Positions 1 to 9,450 of a stretch of DNA of 64,000 nucleotides are shown here, one piece after another. The stretch spans positions 76,448,001-76,512,000 of the forward strand of contig JAZBRS010000075.1 in assembly GCA_037176725.1 (NCBI GenBank), given 5' to 3'. The notes beneath the pieces are model-generated. The model did not search any database and was not told the origin of the DNA. It saw nothing but the letters and a program-made list of their open reading frames with translations. How positions within the stretch are numbered: position 1 is the stretch's first letter; each line of letters starts with the position of its first letter. A program made the translations under genes and the position numbers. The DNA comes from Posidonia oceanica (taxonomy: Eukaryota; Streptophyta; Magnoliopsida; Alismatales; Posidoniaceae).

Positions 1-862
1 GATAGTTTAGGTTATCAGCCTAACGGCATTGCGAGGGACAGTTACTGGATGTCAGCCGTATAATGCAATTGCGATGGATAGTTTAGGATATCAGCCTAGA
101 TAGATAGTTTAGGATATCAGCCTAGATCGATAGTTTAGGATATCAGCCTAGATAGTTTAGGATATCAGCCTAGATAGATAGTTTACAGTCCTATCAACTG
201 GAAAGAGCAATTGCAAGGGATAGTTACTGGATATCAGCCGTATAACGTAATTGCCATAGATAGTTTAGGATATCAGCCTAGATCGATAGTTTAGGTTATC
301 AGCCTAGATAGATAGTTTAGGATATCAGCCTGGATAGTTTAGGATATCAGCCTGGATAGATAGTTTAGGTTATCAGCCTAGGAAGGGGCAATTACGAGGG
401 ACAGTTACTGGATGTCAGCCGTATAACGCAGATGCCGGATAGTTTAGGATATCAGCCTAGATAGATAGTTTAGGATATCAGCCTAGATAGTTTAGGTTAT
501 CAGCCTGGATCGATAGTTTAGGTTATCAGCCTAGCGGCACTGCGAGGGACAGTTACTGGATGTCAGCCGTATAACACAACTGCGGGCCAACCATGGATCG
601 GCCAGAAGATAGATAGTTTAGGAATATCAGCCTGAGAATAGATAGTTTAGGAATATCAGCCTGGATCGATAGTTTAGGAATATCAGCCTGGATCGATAGT
701 TTAGGAATATCAGCCTGGATCGATAGTTTAGGAATATCAGCCTGGATCGATAGTTTAGGAATATCAGCCTGAATCGATAGTTTAGGAATATCAGCCTGAG
801 AGTAGATAGTTTAGGATATCAGCCTGAGAGTGCTTGATTGTTGATAGTTTAGGATATCAGCC
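1..862. repeat. Type I tandem repeats in the 3' region of element A
   Basis: About 30 units built on GATAGTTTAGGATATCAGCC, with spacers of a few bases (TAGA, TCGA, TGGA). Two variant units are interspersed: one with GATAGTTACTGGATATCAGCC followed by GTATAAC, and one with GATAGTTTACAGTCCTATCA. The variants recur at intervals and give a higher-order pattern. The GATATC core is self-complementary. Between 600 and 840 the units gain one base (GGAATATCAGCC). An equivalent array lies at 50706-51590 in element B, so it belongs to the element and not to the host. No coding potential is evident. Confidence 0.9.
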
Positions 863-964
863 TGAGAATGCTTGATTGATGAGTGAGTGATTGGTTGATG
901 AGTGATTGAGCGCTGGATGATTGATTGCTGAATGATTGATTGATGAGTGCCTGGTTGCTTGGCA
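863..964. repeat. Short degenerate GATT/GATG-rich repeat
   Basis: A low-complexity stretch of irregular 4-8 base repeats such as TGATTGATGAGTG. It joins the two tandem arrays of element A, and a similar stretch sits at 51600-51700 in element B. No gene or other signal is seen. Confidence 0.6.
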
Positions 965-1510
965 AGAGGGGATGAGATCATGATGAGAGGCTACTTCTAA
1001 AGAGGGAGATGAGGTAATGATGAGAACTAAAGCTAAAGAAGGGGGACGAGGTAATGATGAGATCTAATGCTAAAGAAGGGGGATGAGGTAATGATGAGAA
1101 CTAATGCTAAAGAAGGGGGACGAGATAATGATGAGAGCTGATGCTAAAGAAGGGGGATGAGGTAATGATGAGAGCTAATGCTAAAGAAGGGGGATGAGGT
1201 AATGATGAGAGCTAATGCTAAAGAAGGGGGTGAGGTAATGATGAGAGCTAATGCTAAAGAAGGGGGATGAGGTAATGATGAGAGCTAATGCTAAAGAAGG
1301 GGGATGAGGTAATGATGAGAGCTAATGCTAAAGAAGGGAGATGAGGTAATGATGAGAGCTAATGCTAAAGAAGGGGGGTGAGGTAATGATGAGAGTTAAT
1401 GCTAAAGAAGGGGGATGAGGTAATGATGAGAGCTAATGCTAAAGAAGGGGGATGAGGTAATGATGAGAGCTAATGCTAAAGAAGGGGGATGAGGTAATGA
1501 TGAGAGCTTG
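965..1510. repeat. Type II tandem repeats (about 37-bp unit)
   Basis: Some 14 units on the pattern TGATGAGAGC-TAATGCTAAA-GAAGGGGGAT-GAGGTAA. On the plus strand the unit is purine-rich, so the element's sense (minus) strand is pyrimidine-rich here. Element B carries the same kind of array at 51706-52260. There most units are 36 bp and hold a reading frame open, but the 37-bp units here break any frame, so these ORFs are by-products of the repeat. Confidence 0.9.
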
Positions 1511-1671
1511 GTTGAAAGAGGTGATAAGATATCGGACTTATCGGCCGGCAAAGAGGAGATGAGATAATGATGAGATTGATTGATTGGGAAAGGTGATAAG
1601 ATATCAGACTTATCGGCCGGCAAAGAGGAGATGAGATAAGGGTGAGATACCGCGGGGCGTCTGAAAAGATG

Positions 1672-1698
1672 CCCCTGGTATCAGGATGATACCAGGGG
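1672..1698. other. Perfect 12-bp inverted repeat (hairpin)
   Basis: Arms CCCCTGGTATCA and TGATACCAGGGG are separated by GGA. The matching site in element B (52423-52449) has one arm mismatch. It lies between the tandem repeats and the extra ORF. On either RNA strand it would form a strong short hairpin. No T-run follows in the sense direction, and the function is unknown. Confidence 0.7.
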
Positions 1699-2078
1699 TT
1701 GATCGAAACGTCCCCGGCATCGAGAAAGCGAAGTGTGGACAAAACTGGCGTGTTTGTCAGACGAGTAGTTTGGGATACCAGCCCAAAGGAGACTCAGCCG
1801 GGGATGTCCGGTGGCAGGTCGGACGGTGCGGGTTCGCGGAGGTCCTGGAGCCTGGGTCGTTTGCTGAGGACTTCCCTGCGTCAAGCGAGTAATCAGTCGG
1901 GCCAAGGGGCCTCCGGATGTGAGCGACGAGGAACATAGAATGCGTGATCAGCCTTGAAATGTAAACAGCCAGCCTAAAACAGTTTTGCATTGATAGAATT
2001 GTTGGTTACATGCCCGTGACAGGCCAAAAAGTACAGCACAACTTGAAAGGAAGACGGAACGACAGCTGCATGATGGCT
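1699..2078 (-). other. 3' untranslated stretch after the extra ORF of element A
   Basis: Non-coding DNA between the hairpin and the stop codon of the extra ORF. It aligns by eye with 52450-52831 in element B. Only short ORFs with no recognisable features are present, and no further signal is seen. Confidence 0.6.
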
Positions 2079-3344
2079 CTAGCTGATTCGGGCCTTCTTT
2101 GATCCTCCAGAGTCAGGGAACAAGGGACCGCTCGGCGGGACTTCGTCAATGGGCCAGAGGTCCTGCACCTCAGTGATGTACTCAGGGGTACACCCTACAC
2201 CTCTTATTGCAGCGATGTCTGTTGATCGCACCCCATGCTGCATCAGGTTGGCCAGCTCCTTCGTGGGGGCAATTGTACTGAGGGGATATTCTTGAAGGAG
2301 CTTGGGCGCTGTGCTGTCGACAAAGGCGTCTTGCTGGAAGCCGAACTGGCGCATGACTCTGATAGGGTGATATTCTACACCCGCAGTAAATCCTGGTAGC
2401 ACAACCAGACGCATGTCGCGTGTATTGAAGAAGACAGTGAATGCTTCGGCTGCAGAAGGAATGATGCGCCATGTGACTGTGTCATCTGTCAGTCCCGATA
2501 GCCTTTCATATTCTTCCTTGACGCTCTTGACTGCCTTGGCATGGCCGCTGCTGCAGTAGGCCTCGAAAGCATGCACTTGGGGACGCAGAAGGTCTATCTC
2601 AGTGTGCGCCGCTAGCCAGACCTGAATGAGTGTTCCGCAACCATGAAAGTGGCGGCAGCGATACGAGATGCGGTCCAGACCGCGGTAGGTTTCTGCCAAG
2701 ACAACCGGTGCCAGATCTATGTGCTGGGTCACCACGGCGAGTGCTATTTCAGCGATCTCGACGGCCACTGTTGCCTTGCCATGAGTAAAGACCAGCTCGC
2801 CTAGGAAACGGGTGACAAACCCCCGGAGCCACAACTCATCTCCGAGTTCAGCGCGCTTTCCCACAATATCATCGAAATATGCTAGGCGAAGCAGAGGCAT
2901 GGGCCCGCTAGTACAGATCAGCTTCTGCTGGCAACTTTGGGTAGAGAGGCCGGTCAGCTGTTTCAGGACTGCGACGTACCCGTCACGCCTCATGAAGATG
3001 GGTGGCCCCAGGATTTTGGAAAAACCACAGATTCGACGCACCTCTTCCAGTGTAGGTGTCAGTTCAGTTCTGCCGAAACGGAAGACATGGTGTGCTGGTT
3101 TCCAGAATCGTGCAGCAGCACACAGAAGATGGCGGCTTACTTCTACATCAGCAGCCTTTAGCAACTTGGTCGGAATGCCCCACAGGCGCAGCTTCTCACA
3201 GTCATCTTTCGTAAGCTTGCCGATCCATTCTCGCAGGATTTCAGAACAGTGTGTGGGGGTTACCAAGGTGGGGAAACCCATTGCACAAATTGCAGGATGT
3301 GGGCAGACGGGTGTTACAAGAGTCTTCAGGTACCTGTTTGCCAA
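2079..3344 (-). CDS. Extra ORF of element A: plant-mobile-domain/DUF7745-like protein
   Basis: An open frame of up to 421 codons on the same strand as pol, downstream of integrase. The upstream limit is a TTG codon; the first ATG is at 3281, giving about 400 residues. Relevant segments, from the N end, are a W-G-I-P-T-K-L-L stretch, then FWKPAHHVFRFG, then LTPTLEEVRRICGF. This layout resembles the plant mobile domain family (also annotated aminotransferase-like or DUF7745), known both in plant genes and inside transposons. The element B copy (52832-54109) differs at about 25 residues by eye. B has an ATG ahead of the shared N-R-Y-L-K-T start that A lacks, and A has one extra base there. No catalytic motif, signal peptide or membrane segment is obvious. 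Its role in transposition is unknown. Confidence 0.75.
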   Translation of the reverse strand: MANRYLKTLVTPVCPHPAICAMGFPTLVTPTHCSEILREWIGKLTKDDCEKLRLWGIPTKLLKAADVEVSRHLLCAAARFWKPAHHVFRFGRTELTPTLEEVRRICGFSKILGPPIFMRRDGYVAVLKQLTGLSTQSCQQKLICTSGPMPLLRLAYFDDIVGKRAELGDELWLRGFVTRFLGELVFTHGKATVAVEIAEIALAVVTQHIDLAPVVLAETYRGLDRISYRCRHFHGCGTLIQVWLAAHTEIDLLRPQVHAFEAYCSSGHAKAVKSVKEEYERLSGLTDDTVTWRIIPSAAEAFTVFFNTRDMRLVVLPGFTAGVEYHPIRVMRQFGFQQDAFVDSTAPKLLQEYPLSTIAPTKELANLMQHGVRSTDIAAIRGVGCTPEYITEVQDLWPIDEVPPSGPLFPDSGGSKKARIS

Positions 3345-4622
3345 GACTGCGAATTATCAGAGTTCATATAGGCACAAAACCATCATAGGAAAGCGGATTC
3401 TGAAACTGGTAGAAATAGGTGCAACATATTTAGCAGTAGACATTCAGACTATGGCAATTGAACATGTATAAGTATAAGGGCATCCTGTTGATGTGGCGGG
3501 GATTGTCGGGAACCCCGGATCGCCGCAGCCTGCCGGTGCCAACGCATGCTAAGTAGAGGTACTGTCTCAGCGCTGGAGTGAGCCTTTGCAGAGCGGGATG
3601 ATCAGAGAGGGTGGACATGACTGGAAAATGCAAATGCGTGTGATTTGGTGTAGTTTGCCCTCAGCATCGGGGTGCTTTGGTGCCTGCTGTGTGGAAAGGG
3701 AGCGGTCCCTAACTCACCGGACTCTACTCAGACTCCTAACTTGTTGGTGGCGCTCAAGGAAAGGGTGTTGGAGGTGTTTGGTGGTGGTGTGGAGAGGACG
3801 GGCCCCATGTCAAACTCTCAAGGACTTACACTCACTCCTACCTCTTTCTTCACTCTTTTTTTTGATGTCGGTGTGCAGAGCTCTCCTCATTCCTATTTTG
3901 GAAGCAAGGGGGACTCGACCCGGGCTTTGACTCCTTTCTAGGGTAGGTGAGAGGTGCGGGGTTACGCGGCCTGCCTTTATTTTCTCCTCTTTTTTCCTTT
4001 TCTTTCTTTTCTTCTTTTTTTTTGCGGGAATGGGGCCTTTCCCCTTTCTTTTCTATCATTCTCCTTTTGTTTTTTTTTCTTCTTTTTTTTTTGTTCCTTT
4101 TTCCTTTTTCATTTTCCTTCTTTTTTTTTTGGCTTGCAGGTTTCCGCTGTCCCCTCCCCCAGGGGAGATGGGCGTTAGGGTCTTTCGGGTACAGACTTTT
4201 GGCTTTCTTTTTCTATCTTTTTCCGCACATCTGGGCTGGGATATGTACTGCTTTCTGACTAACACTTAGCACTCTTCTAATGGGCGTAAGTCCTTAGGGG
4301 TTTGGGCATTTCGCCCGCTCTCGTTGAGTGGTGGCTCCCTCACTAGTCAAGACATCTAAGTAGTATCGGGTGAGGTCGGGAGACTCCTTTCGTAGCAGGC
4401 AAGCACCTCCGGTTTTCATCACTGGGCAAAATGCAATGTGTGATTTGATGAGGAATGTGAACGGGATGAGCGGAGGGATGCATGGGAGTGTTGCGATGTC
4501 AGGAAATGCAAGAGAGTGGATGAAGTGAAGTAGGGAGGAGATAGAGCGAAAAGAGATACGAAGACATGCAAGTGGTGAAGATATGACAAGTGGGAGGAAG
4601 GATCCGCAAGGGCTACTCCCAG
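3345..4622 (-). other. Spacer between integrase and the extra ORF, with a polypurine stretch
   Basis: No gene is visible. From about 3965 to 4135 the plus strand is nearly pure T/C (runs of T8-T10 with C), so the sense strand is a long A/G tract. The same tract lies at about 54718-54905 in element B. The spacer could hold signals for expressing the extra ORF (promoter, splice acceptor) or an internal plus-strand priming site. None is proven. Confidence 0.6.
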
Positions 4623-7546
4623 CTACTGATAGTACTTCTTGAGGTAGCACATGTTGACCGGCTCGGACTGCTTGACCTGGTCCATGTCCTCAAGAGTTAC
4701 TGCGCCGCCTGAGAAGATCTGCTTAACTACAGAGGGTCCGCGCCAGTTAGGTCGGAATTTGCCCCGACCGTCCGGTAGATGAATGGCACGCAGAACTAGA
4801 TCCCCGGGCTGGAAGCTTCTGGGCTGGACTTTCTTTAAGAATGCTCTAGCCATTCGCTTCTGATAACAATGGGCATTGTGCATGGCTTGTAGTCTGTGCT
4901 CATCAATCAGGTTCAGTTGGACGCAGCGGTCTTCGACCCATTCTGCCTCTTCCAACTCAGCTTCTCGCAAGATCCGCAGTGAGGGGATCTCCACTTCAAC
5001 AGGCAATACCGCTTCCATGCCGTACACCAGCGAGTACGGGGTGGCTCCTGTCGAGGTCCGGATTGATGTCCTGTACGCCCAGAGTGCGTACGGGAGCTTG
5101 TCGTGCCAATCCTTGTGGGTTTCTGCCATCTTCTTCATGATCTTGATGATGTTCTTGTTGGCGGACTCCACTGCTCCATTCATCTGAGGCCGGTATGGTG
5201 AGGAGCGATGGTGCTTGATCTTGAAACTCTGTAGGAACTCCTCAGTTTATTTGGCGATGAAGTTCGTGCCATTATCAGAGATGATGGAGTGAGGGACCCC
5301 GTACCGGGCAACGATGTTGTTCATGATGAATTTTTCAGTTGCCGTTGCAGTGACTGTCCTGTAAGAAGCTGCTTCCACCCACTTAGTGAAGTAGTCTATT
5401 GCCACCATGATGAAGCGATGGCCGTTTGAAGCAGCGGGGTGTATTGCGCCAATGACGTCGATTCCCCAGGTGGAGAAAGGCCATGGCGAGGACATGCTGT
5501 GCAGCTGATGAGGGGGAGCCTTGATGAAATTGCCATGGATCTGACAGTTGTGGCATTTACGCACGAAACGGCAACAGTCTGCTTCCATGGTCTGCCAGAA
5601 ATATCCTTGGAGCATGATCTTCTTAGCTAAAAGGACACCGTTCATGTGCGGGCCACAGGTCCCGGCATGCACCTGAAGCATTAAGGTGTCAGCCTCTGGT
5701 TTGTCCAGGCAGCGCAGTAGCATCTGATTGTATGATCTTCTGTATAACTGCCCAGCCCCCAGTACATACTTTGACGCCAGACGCGCCAAAGTTCTCTTAT
5801 CTTCTGCAGTGGTGCCGGATGGGACGCTACCGGACTCTAGGAATGCTTTGATATCATGATACCATGGCTGCTCCGCCGTCGGATCTGCTTCCTCTATATT
5901 CATGCAATGGGCAGGCTCCTCTATGCAAGTGACTGACACATCCACCATGCTGTTCTCAGGTATGCTGAGCCAAGAGGCCAGGGTCGCTAGTGCGTCTGCA
6001 TACGCATTCTTTGCCCTGTTCATGTATGTGAAATCAATGCTTTTGAACTCCGCTATCAGACTCAGCAGACATTCGTGATATGGCACGAGCTTGGGGTCTT
6101 TTGTCTTCCAATCGCCATTCAACTGAGAGATCACCAACATGGCATCACCATGCACGTGCAACTTCTGTGCCTTGTGCTCGAGGGCGACTTTCAAACCCAG
6201 GATGCATGCTTCATATTCTGCTTCATTGTTCGCGCATGCGAAAGTCAGCTTCCTCGCAAAAGGAATCATCTGTCCATGAGGTGTGGTCAGCACTGCACCT
6301 ATGCCCCGACCCTTCTTATTGACGGTGCCGTCGAAGTACAGCTGCCACTGCTCTTGTTCTTCAGGGTCTTTCTCTTCTGAGTCCTCCGTCGCAAAAAGAA
6401 TGTCCTCGTCAGGGAACTGCGTTTGGAGGGGTTGATATTCAGGCAGGGGGAAATCCGCAAGGTGATCCGCCATAGCCTGGCCCTTCATAGATCTCTGTGT
6501 GACAAAAGTGATGTCATATTGGGACAACAACACCTGCCACTTGACACATCTGCCCACCAGAGCCGGCTTCTGGAAGAGGAACTTGATGGGATCATGGCGG
6601 CACAAAAGCTGAACTGGGTACGCCATCATATAGTGTCTCAGCTTCTGTGCGGCCCAGATAAGGGATAAACAGGTTTTCTCCATCATGCTGTACCTGGCTT
6701 CACATTCATTGAACTTTTTGCTCAGGTAGTAGATGGCGCGCTCCTTCCTGCCAGATTCGTCGTGTTGTCCCAGGACGGCACCCATGGAATGCTGTGTGGC
6801 TGAGAGATAGAGGAGCAGAGGTCTTCCTGGTGTAGGAGGGACCAAGACAGGGGGTTTGACCAGCAGCTGCTTGATCTTCTCAAATGCGGCTTGACATTCT
6901 TCATTCCAGTCGATTTGCGCATTCTTCCTCAGGAGTTTGAAGATGGGCTCGCAGATGGGCGTAAGCTGAGCGATGAAGCGGCTGATGTACTGTAAACGCC
7001 CAAGTAGGCCTCGAACCTCCTTCTCGGTTCTAGGGGGTGGCATCTCCACGATGGCTTTAGCTTTCATCGGGTCCACTTCAATCCCCCTTTGGCTAACAAT
7101 GTAGCCGAGCAGTTTGCCAGACGAAACCCCGAATACGCACTTATTGGGGTTGAGCCTCAGTCTGTATTTCCTTAGGCGGTCAAAGAGCTTCTTTAAGCAA
7201 GCAAGGTGATCCTCAGGCTCTTTGGTCTTCGCGATCATGTCATCTACATAGACCTCCACTTCTTGGTGCATGAGGTCATGGAAAAGTGTGGTCATGGCCC
7301 TCTGATATGTTACGCCAGCATTCTTCAGCCCAAACGGCATAACCTGATAACAGAAGACACCCCAGGGGGTGATGAACGAAGTTTTCTCCATGTCTTCTTT
7401 TGCCATCCTGATCTGATTATAGCCGGAGAAGCCGTCCATAAAGGATAGCATCTTGTGACCCGCAGTGTTGTCGACCAGGACGTCAATGTGAGGCAATGGG
7501 AAGTCGTCCTTGGGACTCGCCTTGTTCAGGTCCCTGTAGTCGATAC
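4623..7546 (-). pseudogene. pol: Element A pol, 3' part: RT (rest), RNase H x2, integrase
   Basis: This continues the RT broken at the solo-LTR insertion, starting with DYRDLNKASP and the YVDD active site. The first RNase H lacks the usual acidic residues (LLYLSATQHSMGAVL). The second RNase H has the expected D-E-D-D set: LYFDG, EAEYEA, HGDAML, YADALA. Integrase has an H-H-C-C finger ending in CHNC, catalytic D in GIDVIG and in SDNGTNF, and E in NGAVES. A TAA at 5247-5249, where element B reads arginine, cuts integrase. The C-terminus ends in CYLKKYYQ with no chromodomain. It cannot be expressed as one polyprotein because the LTR and the TAA interrupt it. Confidence 0.9.
7542..7546. repeat. 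Target site duplication, left copy (GATAC)
   Basis: GATAC directly precedes the TG end of the solo LTR and recurs at 13544-13548 after its CA end. Removing the insert and one copy restores the sequence of the uninterrupted RT in element B (about 58313-58320). Confidence 0.95.
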
Positions 7547-8184
7547 TGTAGTAATCCCGGTGTTCGGATCGCCCATGCACGATGCCAAAGCTCGCGTGCA
7601 CCGATCGGAATCAGGCTCACTATAAGCGGCTATGTCCGAGAAGGAAGACCTAACTCGAAAACATTTAAAAAGGGAAAAATGGAAAGAAAAGAAGAAGATA
7701 AGACGAAATCGGAGTCGCCACCAAGTCTATTAAATCGGAAGACGAGGAAAATCGGGGAAATGTGCGAATAATCACGCAAAACCAAGCAAAAGATGCAAAG
7801 CAAAGAATTGCAAAAGAAATAAGATGCAAATGAATGCAAATGAGGTGACTCGTGCCTAGGACAAGGGCAATATGGTCATTGCGGGCCAAGAGAGGGTAAG
7901 GACTCCTGTTACGCGCGGGGAAGGTGTTAGGCACCCCCGACACGCCCGAGAATCGGTCTTTCTAGGCTTACGCTCGCATATGCAGGGAAATGCAGACTTT
8001 GAATGCCTAAGTACCAATGAATGTCTGTCTAAATGCTCAAAGGTGTGCTCTAAGTGATGAAAGACGATGCAAGGAAGTAAACGTGCAACCTAAGCGCTCA
8101 GCAACGCTGTCTGTGTTCCGGACCGGGCGAAACCTGGCTCGTGAGAACTCCGGACAGTAAGCATCACCGCCCTATATGCAAATG

Positions 8185-9450
8185 CAGGCGAAAAAGCGAA
8201 ACAGCGAGAAAACCATGCAGTGCAATCGACATGCAAGGGAAAACGGCGTAAAACAGTGCGAGGAACGAAAGAAGAATGCGAAAAGGTGCGAAAACAAGGT
8301 TGGCATGCAAAATGATGCAAGGAACGGAACAAGGACGCGAAACCGTGCGAGAAAACGAAAGAAGGGCGCAAAACTGGGCAAGAAAGCACCAGGGCACGCA
8401 AGACGAGACGAGAAAACGAAAGGGTACGCAAAACGGTGCGGGGAAACATGACTGCGCGCAAAACGAGGCAAGAAAACATGAAGACACGCGATACGGAGCG
8501 GAAAAACAAGACTGCGCGCAAAACGAGGCGAAGAAACTAAAGGGCACGCGAAACGGAGCGAGAAAACATGAAAACACGCAAAACGAGGTAAAAAACTAAA
8601 AGGCACGCAAAACGGAGCGAGAAAAACAAGAAAACACGCTAAACGGGGCGAGAAAACTAAAAGGCACGCAAAGCGGTGCAAGACAGAGAAGTGGCGCGCG
8701 AAACGGAGCGAGAAAACAAGAAAACACGCAAAACGAGGCAAAAAACTAAAAGGCACGCAAAACGGTGCAAGGCAGAGAAGTGGCGCGCAAAACGGAGCGA
8801 GAAAGCAAGAAAACACGCAAAACGAGGCAAAAAACTAAAAGGCACGCAAAACGGTGCAAGGCAGAGAAGTGGCGCGCAAAACGGAGCGAGAAAGCAAGAA
8901 AACACGCAAAACGAGGCAAAAAACTAAAAGGCACGCAAAACGGTGCAAGGCAGAGACGTGGCGCGCAAAACGGAGCGAGAAAGCAAGAAAACACGCAAAA
9001 CGAGGCAAAAAACTAAAAGGCACGCAAAACGGTGCAAGGCAGAGAAGTGGCGCGCAAAACGGAGCGAGAAAAACAAGAAAACACGCAAAACGGGGCGAGA
9101 AAACTAAAAGGCACGCAAAACGGTGCAAGACAGAGAAGTGGCGCGCAAAACGGAGCGAGAAAACAAGAAAACACGCAAAACGAGGCAAAAAACTAAAAGG
9201 CACGCAAAACGGTGCAAGGCAGAGAAGTGGCGCGCAAAACAGAGCGAGAAAAACAAGAAAACACGCAAAACGGGGCGAGAAAACTAAAAGGCATGCAAAA
9301 CGGTGCAAGATAGAGAAGTGGCGCACAAAACGGAGCGAAACAAAGAAGCGGTGCGCAAAACGGGGCGACAAAGCATGAAGGCACGCAAAACGGAGCGGAA
9401 AAGCAAGACTGCGCGCAAAACGAGGCGAGAAAACTAAAGGGCACGCAAAA
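8185..9450. repeat. Higher-order minisatellite inside the solo LTR
   Basis: The basic module is about 30 bp around ACGCAAAACGGAGCGAGAAA and its variants. From about 8640 on, three modules are organised into an 89-bp unit repeated several times with few changes. The open frames across it are by-products of the repeat. The LTRs at 20577 and 44579 have shorter, differently arranged arrays, and array length accounts for part of the LTR length differences. Confidence 0.92.

Noticed and set aside
965..1510. Possible CRISPR-like array (regular repeats of about 37 bp)
   Set aside because: Units are directly contiguous with no unique spacers, and the array sits in a plant retrotransposon.
2079..3344. 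The extra ORF as an envelope gene
   Set aside because: No signal peptide, membrane segment or glycoprotein features are seen; the landmarks fit a plant mobile-domain-like protein better.
2812..3471. Plus-strand open frames overlapping the extra ORF
   Set aside because: Shadow frames opposite a well-supported coding region; composition is not protein-like.
8185..9450. Long open frames on both strands across the minisatellite (Lys/Arg/Gln-rich on plus, Phe/Cys/Leu-rich on minus)
   Set aside because: They are by-products of an 89-bp tandem repeat inside an LTR; no protein family features, and frames are not kept in the other LTR copies.
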